From Gigaspora rosea (Eukaryota > Glomeromycota > Glomeromycetes > Diversisporales > Gigasporaceae), in assembly GCA_003550325.1 (NCBI GenBank), contig QKWP01000048.1:1-64000 (forward strand): DNA of 64,000 bases, written 5' to 3'. The position numbers were made by a program, and so were the translations under genes. Below are positions 35,855-45,849 of the stretch, one piece after another. The stretch's first letter is position 1. Each line of letters starts with the position of its first letter. The notes under the pieces were generated by a model. It was given only the letters and a program-made list of their open reading frames with translations. It was not told the origin of the DNA and did not search any database.

Positions 35855-36560
35855 TGAGTCATTTATTTTAAAAGAATTAACAATATAATTTAGTACACAA
35901 TAATAATGAGGCTTTAACTCTTTCAAAAATTAATTTAATTTATTACAATATTAATTATATTATATAATTTAGACTATACAAAGTTGATTTTTTGTTTTGT
36001 ATTTTATGGATTTCAAAATTTAGAACAGACAGACAGATTTTTTTAATTTACTGCAAATAGAATAATATTTATATTTTTATTTTGCACAACAAGAAATCAA
36101 AAAAATTGAACTAGTAGTTATATTTTTTCTGTTAGTTTTATTGAACAATTACAGGAAATTATAGTCTCTATTGAGTTAAACTAGATAAAAATAGCAGAAA
36201 AAAATAGTTGTCAAAAATTGAACAATTAGCAAAATTGGGAACTAAAATTAAAAAAATAGAACAGCAGAGAATACAAAATGAAAAACATCTTTGTGTGGCC
36301 TTATGAATGTATAGCAATTGATAATAGTTTTATTTAGCAGGTAAAAGATCTGAAGGATCACAGAGTAATTGTTTGTATAACAATTAAAAAAGCATCTGGC
36401 TTTGAATTTAATATACTAGCCTGGATTATAAAGGGGCTTAGATTGTAAATGCATTAAATTTAAAGCCAGATACACTATTATTAAATGCTAAATATTCAGT
36501 AATAGATCTATTTTTCTTTTTTTTTATAACAAATAAATCATATAGTTTAATTAGGTCTAT
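35855..36560. repeat. Block B, inverted copy of 25690-26163
   Basis: It includes one inserted unit of the 120-bp repeat family (35960-36120). It preserves the empty TA site for the MITE at 26164-26348. Confidence 0.7.
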
Positions 36561-36779
36561 TTGGTGTATAAATAGTACTTAAATAAAAAAAGAAAACAGA
36601 ATAATATAAATAATATATTTTACAAATATTAATTTTAAGATATATTTATAAATATATGTTTTTGGTTTTAGTGCAATTGTGTTTTGTAGCTACTCTAATT
36701 AAAATAATTATTGTAGTAATTAGTTACTTTCTAGTGACTTTTTACCCACTTTTGATCAAATTTATATGAGCATAAAAAT

Positions 36780-36923
36780 GATCAGGTTGGCAGTTGGGTT
36801 TTGAAATGGACCTAATCTAAATCTAATAAAAATTTTATAACAGGTTGGTACAGGTCAGATTTTAATTAGATTTGAGTTTGGTTTAAAAGAACCCGACTCA
36901 ACCTGCCTGTCCTATGCTCTAAA
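36780..36923. repeat. hAT-like terminal remnant, mirror of 23222-23400
   Basis: AACCCGACTCAACCTGCCTG followed by TCCTATGCTCTA is the complement of the 23222 end type. Probably an independent decayed copy. Confidence 0.4.
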
Positions 36924-37610
36924 TTAATATTATAAATATGGCTACAATAATTGATGGTAAATTTAAATATATTTTTCATTATATAATCATTTTACAAGAA
37001 TTTTCTAGCAAAACCTGAAACAATTAAAACAGCTTGCTTTCTTTTGCAATTTTGTTTAAAATATGGTTTACTTTCAATTTTATATTCTGATAATAGGGTT
37101 TGTTCTATCAATTAAATTTATATATAGATGATCAAGAGTCCCTAATGTCAAGGATCTGTTGAGAAGAGTAATAACATTTTACAAACTAAATTTGATCATG
37201 AATAAAAGAGACTAAATAAAATATATATTGCTATTTGTAGTCTATAAGTAGTAATTAAAAATATTAGCAAATTATGTAATATATAAAAATACATATATTA
37301 CACAGGGGCTATAAACAATCAAACATGTAATAAGACATGGGCAACACTATATTAACTAGTATTTGGTCAAGTTCCCAAGTTGATTCACAATTAATCTCAA
37401 TATTTTATCAACAAAATATTATCAAAGAAGAAGATATTTCTTTAAAAAATCTAGCACCAACTAATTAGTCAAGTTTGATGATTAATGATTATCATATTAA
37501 ATATTTTATATTTTTTTTTATTAAATACAGAATGAAATTTAATTATAATTTAATAAATTTTTAAAAATTCTTTAAGAAGTAATATTTATAATAATAATAG
37601 ATGAAAATAA
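36924..37610. other. Gene-free AT-rich stretch
   Basis: No open frame or RNA gene recognised. The last 15 bases (37596-37610) are the left target duplication of the retroposed sequence that follows. Confidence 0.5.
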
Positions 37611-37885
37611 ATAAAAATTAGGTTGGGGCCCCACAATATCCGCATAAACGTCGGTGCGTTGGGTAGTAATAGGAGGACCGTGAACCAGAGGGTTTAAATA
37701 GGCAAATTCCGTAGTTGGGTTGTAGGTATGGCAGCTAGTGTGGAACCTTCGGGCGGACCACTTAAATTAGGCACCAAAAGTGTACGTGTGGCTAGTTGTA
37801 TCCTCATTCATGTAACAAATATTACGTCCATACAGCTTAATAAAGAATCGAGACAAGGTCTCAGTTGTAAAAAAAAAAAAAAAAA
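37611..37885 (+). mobile_element. Retroposed sequence (SINE-like or processed RNA copy) with A-tail
   Basis: About 255 bp of GC-richer sequence ends in AATAAAG (about 37840), 30 more bases and an A run of about 18. It is flanked by a perfect 15-bp duplication AATAGATGAAAATAA (37596-37610 and 37886-37900), the signature of LINE-driven insertion. I see no tRNA-type A or B box, and the AATAAA suggests a Pol II transcript. A TTTAAATAGG box lies at 37693. The frame 37728-37991 (MAASVEPSGGPLKL...) runs through the A-tail into flanking DNA and is not supported as a protein. A diverged minus-strand copy lies at 23865-24045. Confidence 0.85.
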
Positions 37886-37900
37886 AATAGATGAAAATAA

Positions 37901-38395
37901 CAATATTAATAAAGAATTAATTTTGAATTTGGCATTTCAAATAAAGATAAAATGCTTACATTACAAGAAAATAAAAATAGATAGGTTTTAGATTAAATAT
38001 AAGTTGGTTATATCAAAATTATAAGATTTTATTATAGTTTATAGTAGAAATTAATTGATTTAGCTATATATAAACAACTTAATAAAAAAAGCATGTTCAC
38101 ATCTTAGCACAATTTAGAGCACTAATTTAAAATGTAAATTTTAATATTCGTTTTTGTTATTATTATTTTTATTTTTTCACAATTTTTAATTATTTTTTAT
38201 TTATAAAATTAATAATTTATTAGTTATTACTTATTAGAGCTTTTTGTAAGTGATTTGTAGTTTGTTTACTAATAGCAGTTCTATCTGTAAATTTTTATTA
38301 TCAAAATTTTTTAATAATCTGTATAATCTGAGCCTAAGACCAAATATTTCTGATAATATATACTGTTAGATAATTACTATTATCATTATTAGTGC
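37901..38395. other. Gene-free AT-rich stretch
   Basis: Nothing recognised apart from the right target duplication of the retroposed sequence at its left border. Confidence 0.5.
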
Positions 38396-38399
38396 AAAA

Positions 38400-38670
38400 T
38401 TTAACTGAAATAACTTTTGAAGTATTCAAATTTATGAGTAAAAATATCTTTATTAGATTTCTCTTAATATTCTCTTTAAGATAATAGAGCACTTTTTATT
38501 GTTATAAAATTAATAATGTTTTAGTAATCAGTTTTTGCTTTAACTTATATAAAAATTAAAAAAGATCTCTATTACTTTAAAGAGAATATTAAAAGAAATC
38601 TAATAAATACAAGCTTGCATATGTATTATAAGTAGCTCAGAAGTTACTTTAGTTGAAATTTTATACATAT
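38400..38670. repeat. Foldback of the family also found at 43719-44470
   Basis: The left arm TATTAGATTTCTCTTAATAT, TCTCTTTAAGATAATAGAG is mirrored by CTATTACTTTAAAGAGAATA and TTAAAAGAAATCTAATAAA. The same arms (AGATTCCTTTTAACATTCTC) occur twice at 43.8-44.3 kb. No coding. Confidence 0.8.
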
Positions 38671-38699
38671 TTTGTTATTAAAAAAATGGTCAACAAAAA

Positions 38700-39750
38700 T
38701 CAGCATTATTAAAATTAGATACATGATCTTTAGTATTTACTAATTTCTCACCCAGGTTTTGATTGGCTGGGATTATTAGTGCCAATTTCATGTCACCTTT
38801 TAAATAAAATGGGGCATCTTAATTAGAGTTTGGGTTAGGCTAGTAGGTGATATTATACTAAACTTTTGCAAGGAATTTTTTTGTTAGTGCATAAAAGGTA
38901 ATTTCTTAAAGTTTAGCAATAAGTGTAACTTTTAAAAAGAAAGCAATTTGTTTTGATTGTCCTGAACTTGCATCCTGATTGACCAATATCAAAATTTGGA
39001 GAGGAAATTAGTAAATACTGATCTCTAATATGTTTGTATATATATCATATAGCATTTCAAATTTTAGTATCACAGTTGAATTCATTACCCAGAATTTCTT
39101 GGCAACGATTAGAACCTGGAAATGGCATGATCAGGTTTGCATGAAATTAATTGAAAGTCCAAATATTGATTGCATAACTAATGAGTAAATTAATTAATTA
39201 TCAGTGATACAAATGTAAATTAGTAATTAAATATGTATTAGGCATCGATCCTAAAAAGGAAAAATGCCAAAGTGAAGGAAGAGCTAGTTTGACCCATAAT
39301 TTTTTTGTGAGCTTCTAAGTGAATAAACAGTCGTTATTTGTGTGAATGTATTAACTGTACAATACATCAGTCAAGAAAGTGTAGTTTATTGGTAAAACCC
39401 CACAAGTGCATGGCATACTGAAAATGACTATAATACTAGTGTTCCGTCCATACTTGTCACTTATTTAGATAGAATAATTAGGTAATTAGTTAAATAAATT
39501 ATTGCCTATAATGGTTATTTAACCGTATGACCGACCGGCTGTAAGCGACTAACTGATAATGACCGACCGATACTGATCATGACTGAATGAACCCATCCCT
39601 AACCCTAGCTATGGACTATTCATTTTTCTAACACATTAATAACAAAGCAGCGCATTTTTTTTAGAAGCATTTCAAGATTTTTCTGCTGCATTTCACTTTT
39701 TAGCTCAACTTTGTAATGGCACTGTAATAACAAGAACATGAATTGAGACC
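38700..39750. other. Gene-free stretch
   Basis: No gene recognised. A GC-richer patch at 39510-39600 has GACCGACCG motifs and ends in CCATCCCTAACCCTAG, which resembles hAT ends, but I found no partner repeat. Confidence 0.45.
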
Positions 39751-39754
39751 CTAG

Positions 39755-40215
39755 TATCACGGTGGAGAGCTGTATGCGATGTATTTGACGGAAAATAAGG
39801 ATAAAGCAGTCGATCGAATTACGAATATAAGATCAGAGAAATGATCAATTATACACGATCGGTAATAATTGAAATACCGAAGTAAGATAACAATTAAGGT
39901 AGTAAGATCAATTAAGTGCGTAGTACGAAGTAGCAGACCGACGCGGGGTAACGGGTGCGCATGAAAAACAATTGATGTAAGTAATATGAGTCACAATAAG
40001 TATATAAAGCGAATGGTTATTTAGTTAGTCTTAGTTTAGTAAAAACTTTTCTTGTAATAAGGAATAGCCAGATTGAATAAATAAAGTAAATAAAATAAGT
40101 AATAAACACTTGCCTGGTGAATAATGTGATCGAGATTAGTTGTAGCCGAAGCTACTAGTGCCTGCCACATATGCCGGTTTGTTTTGTGACGAAAGTCATA
40201 AATTAACCCGCGACA
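39755..40215 (+). repeat. Solo LTR, about 461 bp, flanked by CTAG
   Basis: It ends in AATTAACCCGCGACA, matching the end of the solo LTR at 14374-14820. It carries TATATAAAGCG (about 39998), AATAAATAAAG and similar promoter and polyadenylation features. CTAG lies directly on each side (39751-39754 and 40216-40219). No internal region remains. Family: LTR retroelement, probably Ty3/gypsy, by similarity to the other LTRs here. Confidence 0.75.
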
Positions 40216-40731
40216 CTAGCATCACCAATCTCTCATAAAAATTTCGCTACCATTGCTAGCGTTAAGGTTTGGATATACTTTTTTTTACGTTACACCTGAA
40301 TTTTTTTAGGTTGGTGACGGTGCTGCAGTGGGTGATTGAATAAGAGTAAACACATACAATGCCTTCAGCATTATGATGAAATAACCTGTTTTTTAAGGTG
40401 TTTTTCAAATACTGCAATACTGTACGTATTTAATTATGGAAATTGCAAATATAGCAAAACCGTGTTTCACGAACTTAGGAGTGCGTTAAAAAAAAAGGAA
40501 TTTTTCGATATAAATGGTTAATAATTATATCAAACGGAAAGTATAAATTAGGATAAGTGCGCCAAAAATAAAGCCTTCGTTAATTAAAATATGCGTTAAT
40601 AAAATAAAATAACACAGTATATAATGAGCCTAAAATTTCTTGATCTTAATCCTTTTTTTTAAAAAGACCTAAAATTTCTTGATCTTAAATCTTTTTTTTT
40701 AAAAAAAAAAAAGAAAAAAGAAAAAAAAAAA
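40216..40731. promoter_or_regulatory. Upstream region of the F-box/LRR gene with a 39-bp tandem duplication
   Basis: CCTAAAATTTCTTGATCTTA and the following T8-9/A-run are present twice (40629-40667 and 40668-40707) just before the coding frame. An ATG at 40623 starts a short peptide that ends in the first T-run and is in another frame. The open frame at 40336-40521 has no recognisable content. Promoter function is inferred from position only. Confidence 0.4.
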
Positions 40732-42612
40732 TTGAAGACATTACCGAACGAATGTCTTTGTGAAATATTTAATAATCTTCGAACATATCATAAAGCCTTA
40801 TTTAAATGTCTTCTTGTAAATCGTCAATGGTGTAGAATTATTATACCAATATTATGGAGTAACCCTGATGTTCGCTTTAAAGATAAAAGACTTGTTAAAA
40901 TATGTCTTTCGGCATTAAATGCTGAAGAACAAGCTCTATTAACCCCTTTTAACGTAATTCTTCCAAAAAACCTAAATTCATTATTTGAATATACAAATTT
41001 TATTACATCCATTGATTATAATTATCTAAACAAAGGAATTGAAAACTACAATAATGAAACCTATGGAAGTCGGATAAGTGCTATCGAATGTTCTTTAGTG
41101 CTGATGTTTTTACGATCTGGTAAAAAGCTTAAGCATTTAAATTTTAATGGAAATATTTATAATGAACCTATATTTGTAGAAAAGCTTTGTAAAAACACTT
41201 CTGTTGTCTTCTTAAAATTTTCAAATTGCTATCTTGAAGATAAAGCTTTAACTGATATATTATTTAAAAACAGCACTTTAACTTCATTAAGCCTTATTAA
41301 CAGTCAAATTGGTCCTGAAAAAGCTAAAGCTTTAGCAATTACTCTCTGTGCAGACAATACATCTCTGACTTCTTTAGATCTTTCTAGAAATCAACTTCGT
41401 TCTGAAGGAGGAAAAGCATTAGCGAAAGCCCTTTACAAAAACACCACAATTACCTCATTAAGTCTTGGTTGGAATATGCTTGGTTATGAAGGTGGAATAG
41501 CATTAGCGGAGGCACTTTGTGTAAATACTACTCTGACTTCTTTAAATATTCACTATAATAATCTTGATTCTGATGGTGGGAAAGCACTAGCGAAGGCTCT
41601 ATGCAATAATTCTACTCTGACTTCTTTGAATCTTTGCAATAATCAACTTGATTATGAAGCTGGGAAAACTTTAACAGAAGCACTTTGTACAAATACTGCT
41701 TTGACTTATTTGGATCTTTCCTATAATAAACTTGGTTCTAGTGGTGGAAAAGTATTAGCAAAGGCCCTTTGTATAAATGTTACTATGACTTCTTTAAATC
41801 TTCACTATAATAAATTGGGTTCTGAGGGTGTAAAAGCGTTGGCGAAGGCTCTATGCATGAATAGAGCTCTGACTTCATTGAATCTTGGCTATAATCAACA
41901 TGGCTCTGAAGCAGGGGAAGAATTAGCAAATGCACTTCGTACAAATACTACTTTGACTTTTCTGGATCTTTCCTATAAACAAATCGGTCCTAAAGGTGGA
42001 AAATTATTATCGGAAGCTCTTTATACAAATACTACTCTAACTTTTTTAAATCTTCATTGTAATGGACTTGGTTTTGAGGGTGGAAAAGCATTAGCAGAAG
42101 CATTATGCATGAATACTACTCTGACTCATTTAAATCTTGGTGATAATCGATTTTGTCCTGAAATAGGGAAAGTAATAGCAGAGACTCTTTGTAAAAATAC
42201 TACTTTGACTTCTTTAATTCTTTACTATAATCATATTGGTTCTGAGGGTGGGAAAGCGCTGGCAGAGGCTTTATGCAAGAATACGACTCTGACTTCCTTA
42301 AATCTTGGGAATAATCAATTTGGCCCTGAAGTAGGGAAAGCATTAGCAGAAGTCCTTCATATAAATACTACTTTGGCTTCTTTGGATATTTCCGATAATC
42401 AACTTGGTTCCGAGGGTGGAAAAGCGTTAGCAGAGGCTTTATGCAAGAATACAACTCTGACTTCCTTAAATATTTACTATAATGATCTTTGTTCTGAAGG
42501 TGGAAAAGCGTTAGCAGAGGCTCTATGCAAAAATACGACTCTGACTTCTTTATATCTTGGCAATAATCAATTGGTCCCGAATAATGTTGTTAGTCGAAAT
42601 TATTTTTGCTAA
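40732..42612 (+). CDS. F-box and leucine-rich-repeat protein (RNI-like), 3' end cut by a MITE
   Basis: Residues 3-45 (LPNECLCEIFNN ... CLLVNRQWCR ... LWSNP) match an F-box, the part that binds Skp1 in SCF ubiquitin ligases. From about residue 132 to the end come ribonuclease-inhibitor-type LRRs of 28 residues, sixteen full and one partial, with consensus LTSLNLxxNQLGSEGGKALA then EALCKNTT. A role as an SCF substrate receptor is the usual inference; the substrate is unknown. Large families of this type are common in arbuscular mycorrhizal fungi. The frame begins at a TTG after an A-rich run, and no in-frame ATG precedes it. The next Met is residue 125, inside the LRR region. Homopolymer error, an upstream exon or loss of the start are all possible. 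The last eleven residues are encoded by a hAT MITE (42582-42766), so the protein is truncated and may be a young pseudogene. Confidence 0.85.
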   Translation: MKTLPNECLCEIFNNLRTYHKALFKCLLVNRQWCRIIIPILWSNPDVRFKDKRLVKICLSALNAEEQALLTPFNVILPKNLNSLFEYTNFITSIDYNYLNKGIENYNNETYGSRISAIECSLVLMFLRSGKKLKHLNFNGNIYNEPIFVEKLCKNTSVVFLKFSNCYLEDKALTDILFKNSTLTSLSLINSQIGPEKAKALAITLCADNTSLTSLDLSRNQLRSEGGKALAKALYKNTTITSLSLGWNMLGYEGGIALAEALCVNTTLTSLNIHYNNLDSDGGKALAKALCNNSTLTSLNLCNNQLDYEAGKTLTEALCTNTALTYLDLSYNKLGSSGGKVLAKALCINVTMTSLNLHYNKLGSEGVKALAKALCMNRALTSLNLGYNQHGSEAGEELANALRTNTTLTFLDLSYKQIGPKGGKLLSEALYTNTTLTFLNLHCNGLGFEGGKALAEALCMNTTLTHLNLGDNRFCPEIGKVIAETLCKNTTLTSLILYYNHIGSEGGKALAEALCKNTTLTSLNLGNNQFGPEVGKALAEVLHINTTLASLDISDNQLGSEGGKALAEALCKNTTLTSLNIYYNDLCSEGGKALAEALCKNTTLTSLYLGNNQLVPNNVVSRNYFC

Positions 42613-42766
42613 CGTCAAAATTCGTCTAAATTAAATTGTCTAAATGTCTAAATGTCTAAATTAATTTTTTAATAGTAATTTTTTAAAAAAAATAACAAAG
42701 TCAAATTGCCTAAATTCAACTTGCCTAAATGCCTAAATGTCTAAAATATTTCGACTAACAACACTA
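42582..42766. mobile_element. 185-bp hAT MITE inserted in the LRR gene
   Basis: Ends TAATGTTGTTAGTCGAAATT and TAGTGTTGTTAGTCGAAATA (read inward) lie between identical 8-bp copies GTCCCGAA (42574-42581 and 42767-42774). The interior repeats GTCTAAAT, TGCCTAAAT and similar words. It supplies the stop codon at 42610-42612. Confidence 0.95.
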
Positions 42767-42900
42767 GTCCCGAAGTAGGGAAATCATTAGCAAAGGCCCT
42801 TGGCATAAATAATACTTTGACTTCAATAAAACTTTCCTATAATCAGCTTGCTTCAGAAGTAAGAATTAATTAGCAAAAGTTTTTATAAAAAAAATTTACT
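42767..42900 (+). pseudogene. Severed 3' remnant of the LRR gene
   Basis: Beyond the MITE one more repeat is readable (EVGKSLAKALGINNTLTSIKL then SYNQLASE), followed by stops and decay. The junction region is one base shorter than the family pattern CAATTTGGCCCTGAAGTAGG, so a frameshift would remain even without the MITE. Its order relative to the insertion is unknown. Confidence 0.8.
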
Positions 42901-43306
42901 CCGAGTTCATTAACAAAACACTTCATATAAATAGTGGCATTATCGAGACTTAATTCATGTAGTTTGTGTCAAATTAATTTACTATATAATACTGCTTTGC
43001 CATATTCTATATGTGCATATTAGATTGCAAGCAATTTAATCTTAAATATTCGTTGTATTTATAAATATATATGAAATAAATTCCATTGTTACTTTTTCAT
43101 GTACTATAATATGCCGAACCTATATTCAACATTAGAAACAAACTTATGCAGTATAAATAAATTTATTTATCTGGCATGGCGACGGATTATGAATATTGAA
43201 AAGCCCTATGAAAGCTCGATACACGGAAATGCATGCTTAAATACGAAATTGTATGCGGGTAAGCACGGGTTTCATAATAACTACACAGAAACCGCACTGA
43301 AATTGA

Positions 43307-43510
43307 TCACCCAAAAAATTTAATACACGTTATCACACGAAAAATTAAAATCCGTGCATTATCGTGCATAGTGTCACGGCCCAGCCATTTCCAGTATGCC
43401 GTGTACTGTGGGGTTTTCCTAATAAACTTCATTTGCTTGGCAATAATATGACGACTGGCGTATCGTACAGGTACTCCACCTAATAAATTCACGCAGATAC
43501 AGTTTTTCAC
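43307..43510 (-). CDS. Unrecognised open frame with gene-like composition
   Basis: The minus-strand frame encodes VPVRYASRHIIAKQMKFIRK and TPQYTAYWKWLGRDTMHDNA. Its base composition is clearly less AT-rich than the surroundings, and a TTTTCTAG splice-acceptor-like site lies just upstream at about 43512 on that strand. It could be an exon of a host gene or a gene remnant. I do not recognise the protein, and no neighbouring exon is evident. The plus-strand frame 43099-43323 overlaps its end and is equally unproven. Confidence 0.25.
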   Translation of the reverse strand: MKNCICVNLLGGVPVRYASRHIIAKQMKFIRKTPQYTAYWKWLGRDTMHDNARILIFRVITCIKFFG

Positions 43511-43629
43511 CTAGAAAATGCAAAGATATTAAAAACTAATAAAGATCGAAAGCTATTAATAACGCTAACTATCGCTAGAGCTAAAAGCTACCTCTTTTAT
43601 TAATCAATTGCTTTTTCTTAAATACAATA

Positions 43630-44525
43630 TGGGGTTTTTGTGAAATGTCATATGATCTACAAACATAGTGAAGATCATATATTAAATTTTACTAATAAAG
43701 ATTTTTTGTCGATCATTCTGTTTAATAACAAAAACATATAAAATTTTCAATTGAAATAACTCCTGAACTATTCATGAAATACATGCGAAATTATATTTAT
43801 TAGATTCCTTTTAACATTCTCTTTAAAGCAATAGAGCCCTTTTTTTATTTTTCATATAAGTTAAAGCAAAAACTGATTACTAAAACACGATTAATTTTAT
43901 GACAATAAAAAAAAGAGCTCTATTACCTTAAAGAGAACATTAAGTGGAATCTAACAAAGGTATTTTTACTCGTATATCTTTAATAGTTCAAAAGTTATTT
44001 CAGTTTAAATTTTATATTGATAATGATAATGATCGTAATGAGTGATTATTAGCAGTCAGAAATAGGTTGCAGATCATGCAGATCATCGGAAAAANTGTTT
44101 AATAACAAAAACATATAAAATTTTCAATTGAAATAACTCCTGAACTATTCATGAAATACATGCGAAATTATATTTATTAGATTCCTTTTAACATTCTCTT
44201 TAAAGCAATAGAGCCCTTTTTTTATTTTTCATATAAGTTAAAGCAAAAACTGATTACTAAAACATGATTAATTTTATGACAATAAGAAAAAGAGCTCTAT
44301 TACCATAAAGAGAACATTAAGTGGAAGTAACAAAGGTATTTTTACTCGTATATCTTTAATAGTTCAAAGTTATTTCAGTTTAAATTTTATATTGATAATG
44401 ATAATGATCGTAATGAGTGATTATTAGCAGTCAGAAATAGGTTGCAGATCATGCAGATCATCGGAAAAAATCTTGATTAGTAAAAATTATTATGTGATCT
44501 TCACTATGTTTGTATTTGTTATGCT
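43630..44525. mobile_element. Long-TIR element with an internal tandem duplication and an N
   Basis: Ends GTGAAATGTCATATGATCTA and GTGAAATAGCATAACAAATA lead into the shared ACAAACATAGTGAAGATCA and TTTTACTAATnAAGATTTTT, read inward. The interior (377 bp, from TGTTTAATAACAAAAACATA) is present twice, at 43719-44094 and 44096-44470, nearly identical. An ambiguous base N sits exactly at the join (44095). Each interior copy is itself palindromic and related to 38400-38670. Confidence 0.8.
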
Positions 44526-44535
44526 ATTTCACACC

Positions 44536-44872
44536 CAGTGTTATGTATTAAAACAGCCCTTTTTTGCAATTTTTTGAAAATTGAGTTTTCATTAGATTTA
44601 TATAAATTTTGGTACGATCGATATTTTTCAATTATAAATGAAAGTCGATTTGCATAATAAAAAATCAAGATAATTGTAAAAGAAAAATTACACGAGGCCG
44701 TGTAAGGCCAACACATCACGAGATTACCGATAGTCATCTGTTACATTTAACCAATCAAAATCGTGAAATTTAATTAATCCCGGATTAGTCCAAAAATCAA
44801 AACAAATGATTAAACTCAATTATCTCAAAATAAAATATATGTAAAAAAGGGCTGTTTTAATACGTAACACCC
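44536..44872. mobile_element. MITE with GTGTTAYGTATTAAAACAGC ends
   Basis: GTGTTATGTATTAAAACAGC then CCTTTTTT on the left matches GTGTTACGTATTAAAACAGC then CCTTTTTT read inward from the right. Arms extend about 30 bp. No clear target duplication. The minus-strand frame 44519-44737 lies in it and is not a gene. Confidence 0.85.
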
Positions 44873-44929
44873 CATATTATCAGCTGGATATTTAATTAAC
44901 CAGGTTATATGCATTAGACTATCTAACAA

Positions 44930-45230
44930 TAGTGATTTGAACTGAGAAAATTTTCCTTAATCAGTTAACTGAACTGAAATATTTGGAGTCAACTGATTCA
45001 ACCGATTAAGATTATTTCACATTTACTTTCAGGAATTCTTAGACCTTTACTCAAATTTTGTCTTGTCTACTATGTTCATTCATTTTCTTTTCAGAACTTT
45101 TTGGGGCCTTTGCTCTTTTATGATATCATTTACATTTTGTCAACTGATTAAGCATTTACTCAACTGGTTACCTGAAATTTATTCAGCTCAGGTCAGTTAA
45201 CTGATTATACCCAACTGGTTCAAATTACTA
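44930..45230. mobile_element. 301-bp hAT-like MITE
   Basis: Ends TAGTGATTTGAACTGAG and TAGTAATTTGAACCAG (read inward), with flanks TCTAACAA (44922-44929) and TTTAACAA (45231-45238) matching at 7 of 8. CAGTTAACTGA and similar palindromes are repeated inside. Confidence 0.82.
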
Positions 45231-45349
45231 TTTAACAATTAGACTTTTAATTAAATTCCTTCATTATGCAAATCATGAATATAGATCCCAATTGGCACTA
45301 TGAAATTCCAATGTATGGATCCAACTGCAACAATAGTATTGTATTCATA

Positions 45350-45545
45350 TATTGACATGTATTAATCTTAATTATCACATAATTTCCATGCACGAATGTG
45401 TTTATTGTTAAGATTCTTAATGAACATAATTTTCATGCACAAATATGCACAATTGTTAAAATTCTTAACATCATAAATTTTGTGCACTAACATGCACAAT
45501 CATTAAAATACTTAACAATCATAATTTCAGTGCACTGATGTCATC
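45350..45545. repeat. Tandem repeat, unit about 65 bp, three copies
   Basis: Each unit holds TGTTAAnATTCTTAA, CATAATTT and TTCATGCACAAATATGCACA in slightly different form. Confidence 0.75.
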
Positions 45546-45840
45546 AGATATTCCAGTTATAATAACTGTTTTTGAGGAGGGTAAAGGTTATAAGGGTTTG
45601 ATGTTGAAATTGAAGGTGAAGAAGAGGATACAGATAATGGCATAGCTGCGAGAATAAGAACAAAGTAAGAAAGCAGAAAGAGAAAAGAGAAAGGAAGAAA
45701 AGAATAAGGAAAGTGTACAAAAAGGAAAAATAATAATTTAAAATTATTATTATTTATTTTATTTATTATTTATTTTAATAAATTTAATAAATGCTAAGTT
45801 TAATAATATAAAATTGAAAAATATAACATAAATATCAGCT
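45546..45840. other. Purine-rich gene-free stretch
   Basis: GAAGGTGAAGAAGAGGATAC and AGAAAAGAGAAAGGAAGAA tracts (45600-45720) give charged low-complexity translations with stops. No gene supported. Confidence 0.5.
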
Positions 45841-45849
45841 AATGATAGG

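Noticed and set aside
23222-36923. A single 13.7-kb element bounded by CTAGAGTGCAGGACAGG inverted ends
   Set aside because: The 8-bp flanks match only 6 of 8, the ends are strongly diverged, internal blocks are not in mirror order, and no transposase is inside. Two separate decayed copies are more likely.
37728-37991. MAASVEPSGGPLKL frame
   Set aside because: It reads through a poly(A) tail into flanking DNA, and the second copy at 23.9 kb has a stop early in the same frame.
39430-39610. Possible hAT MITE from TAGTGTTCCGTCC to CCATCCCTAACCC
   Set aside because: The two ends are not inverted repeats of each other and no 8-bp duplication flanks them.
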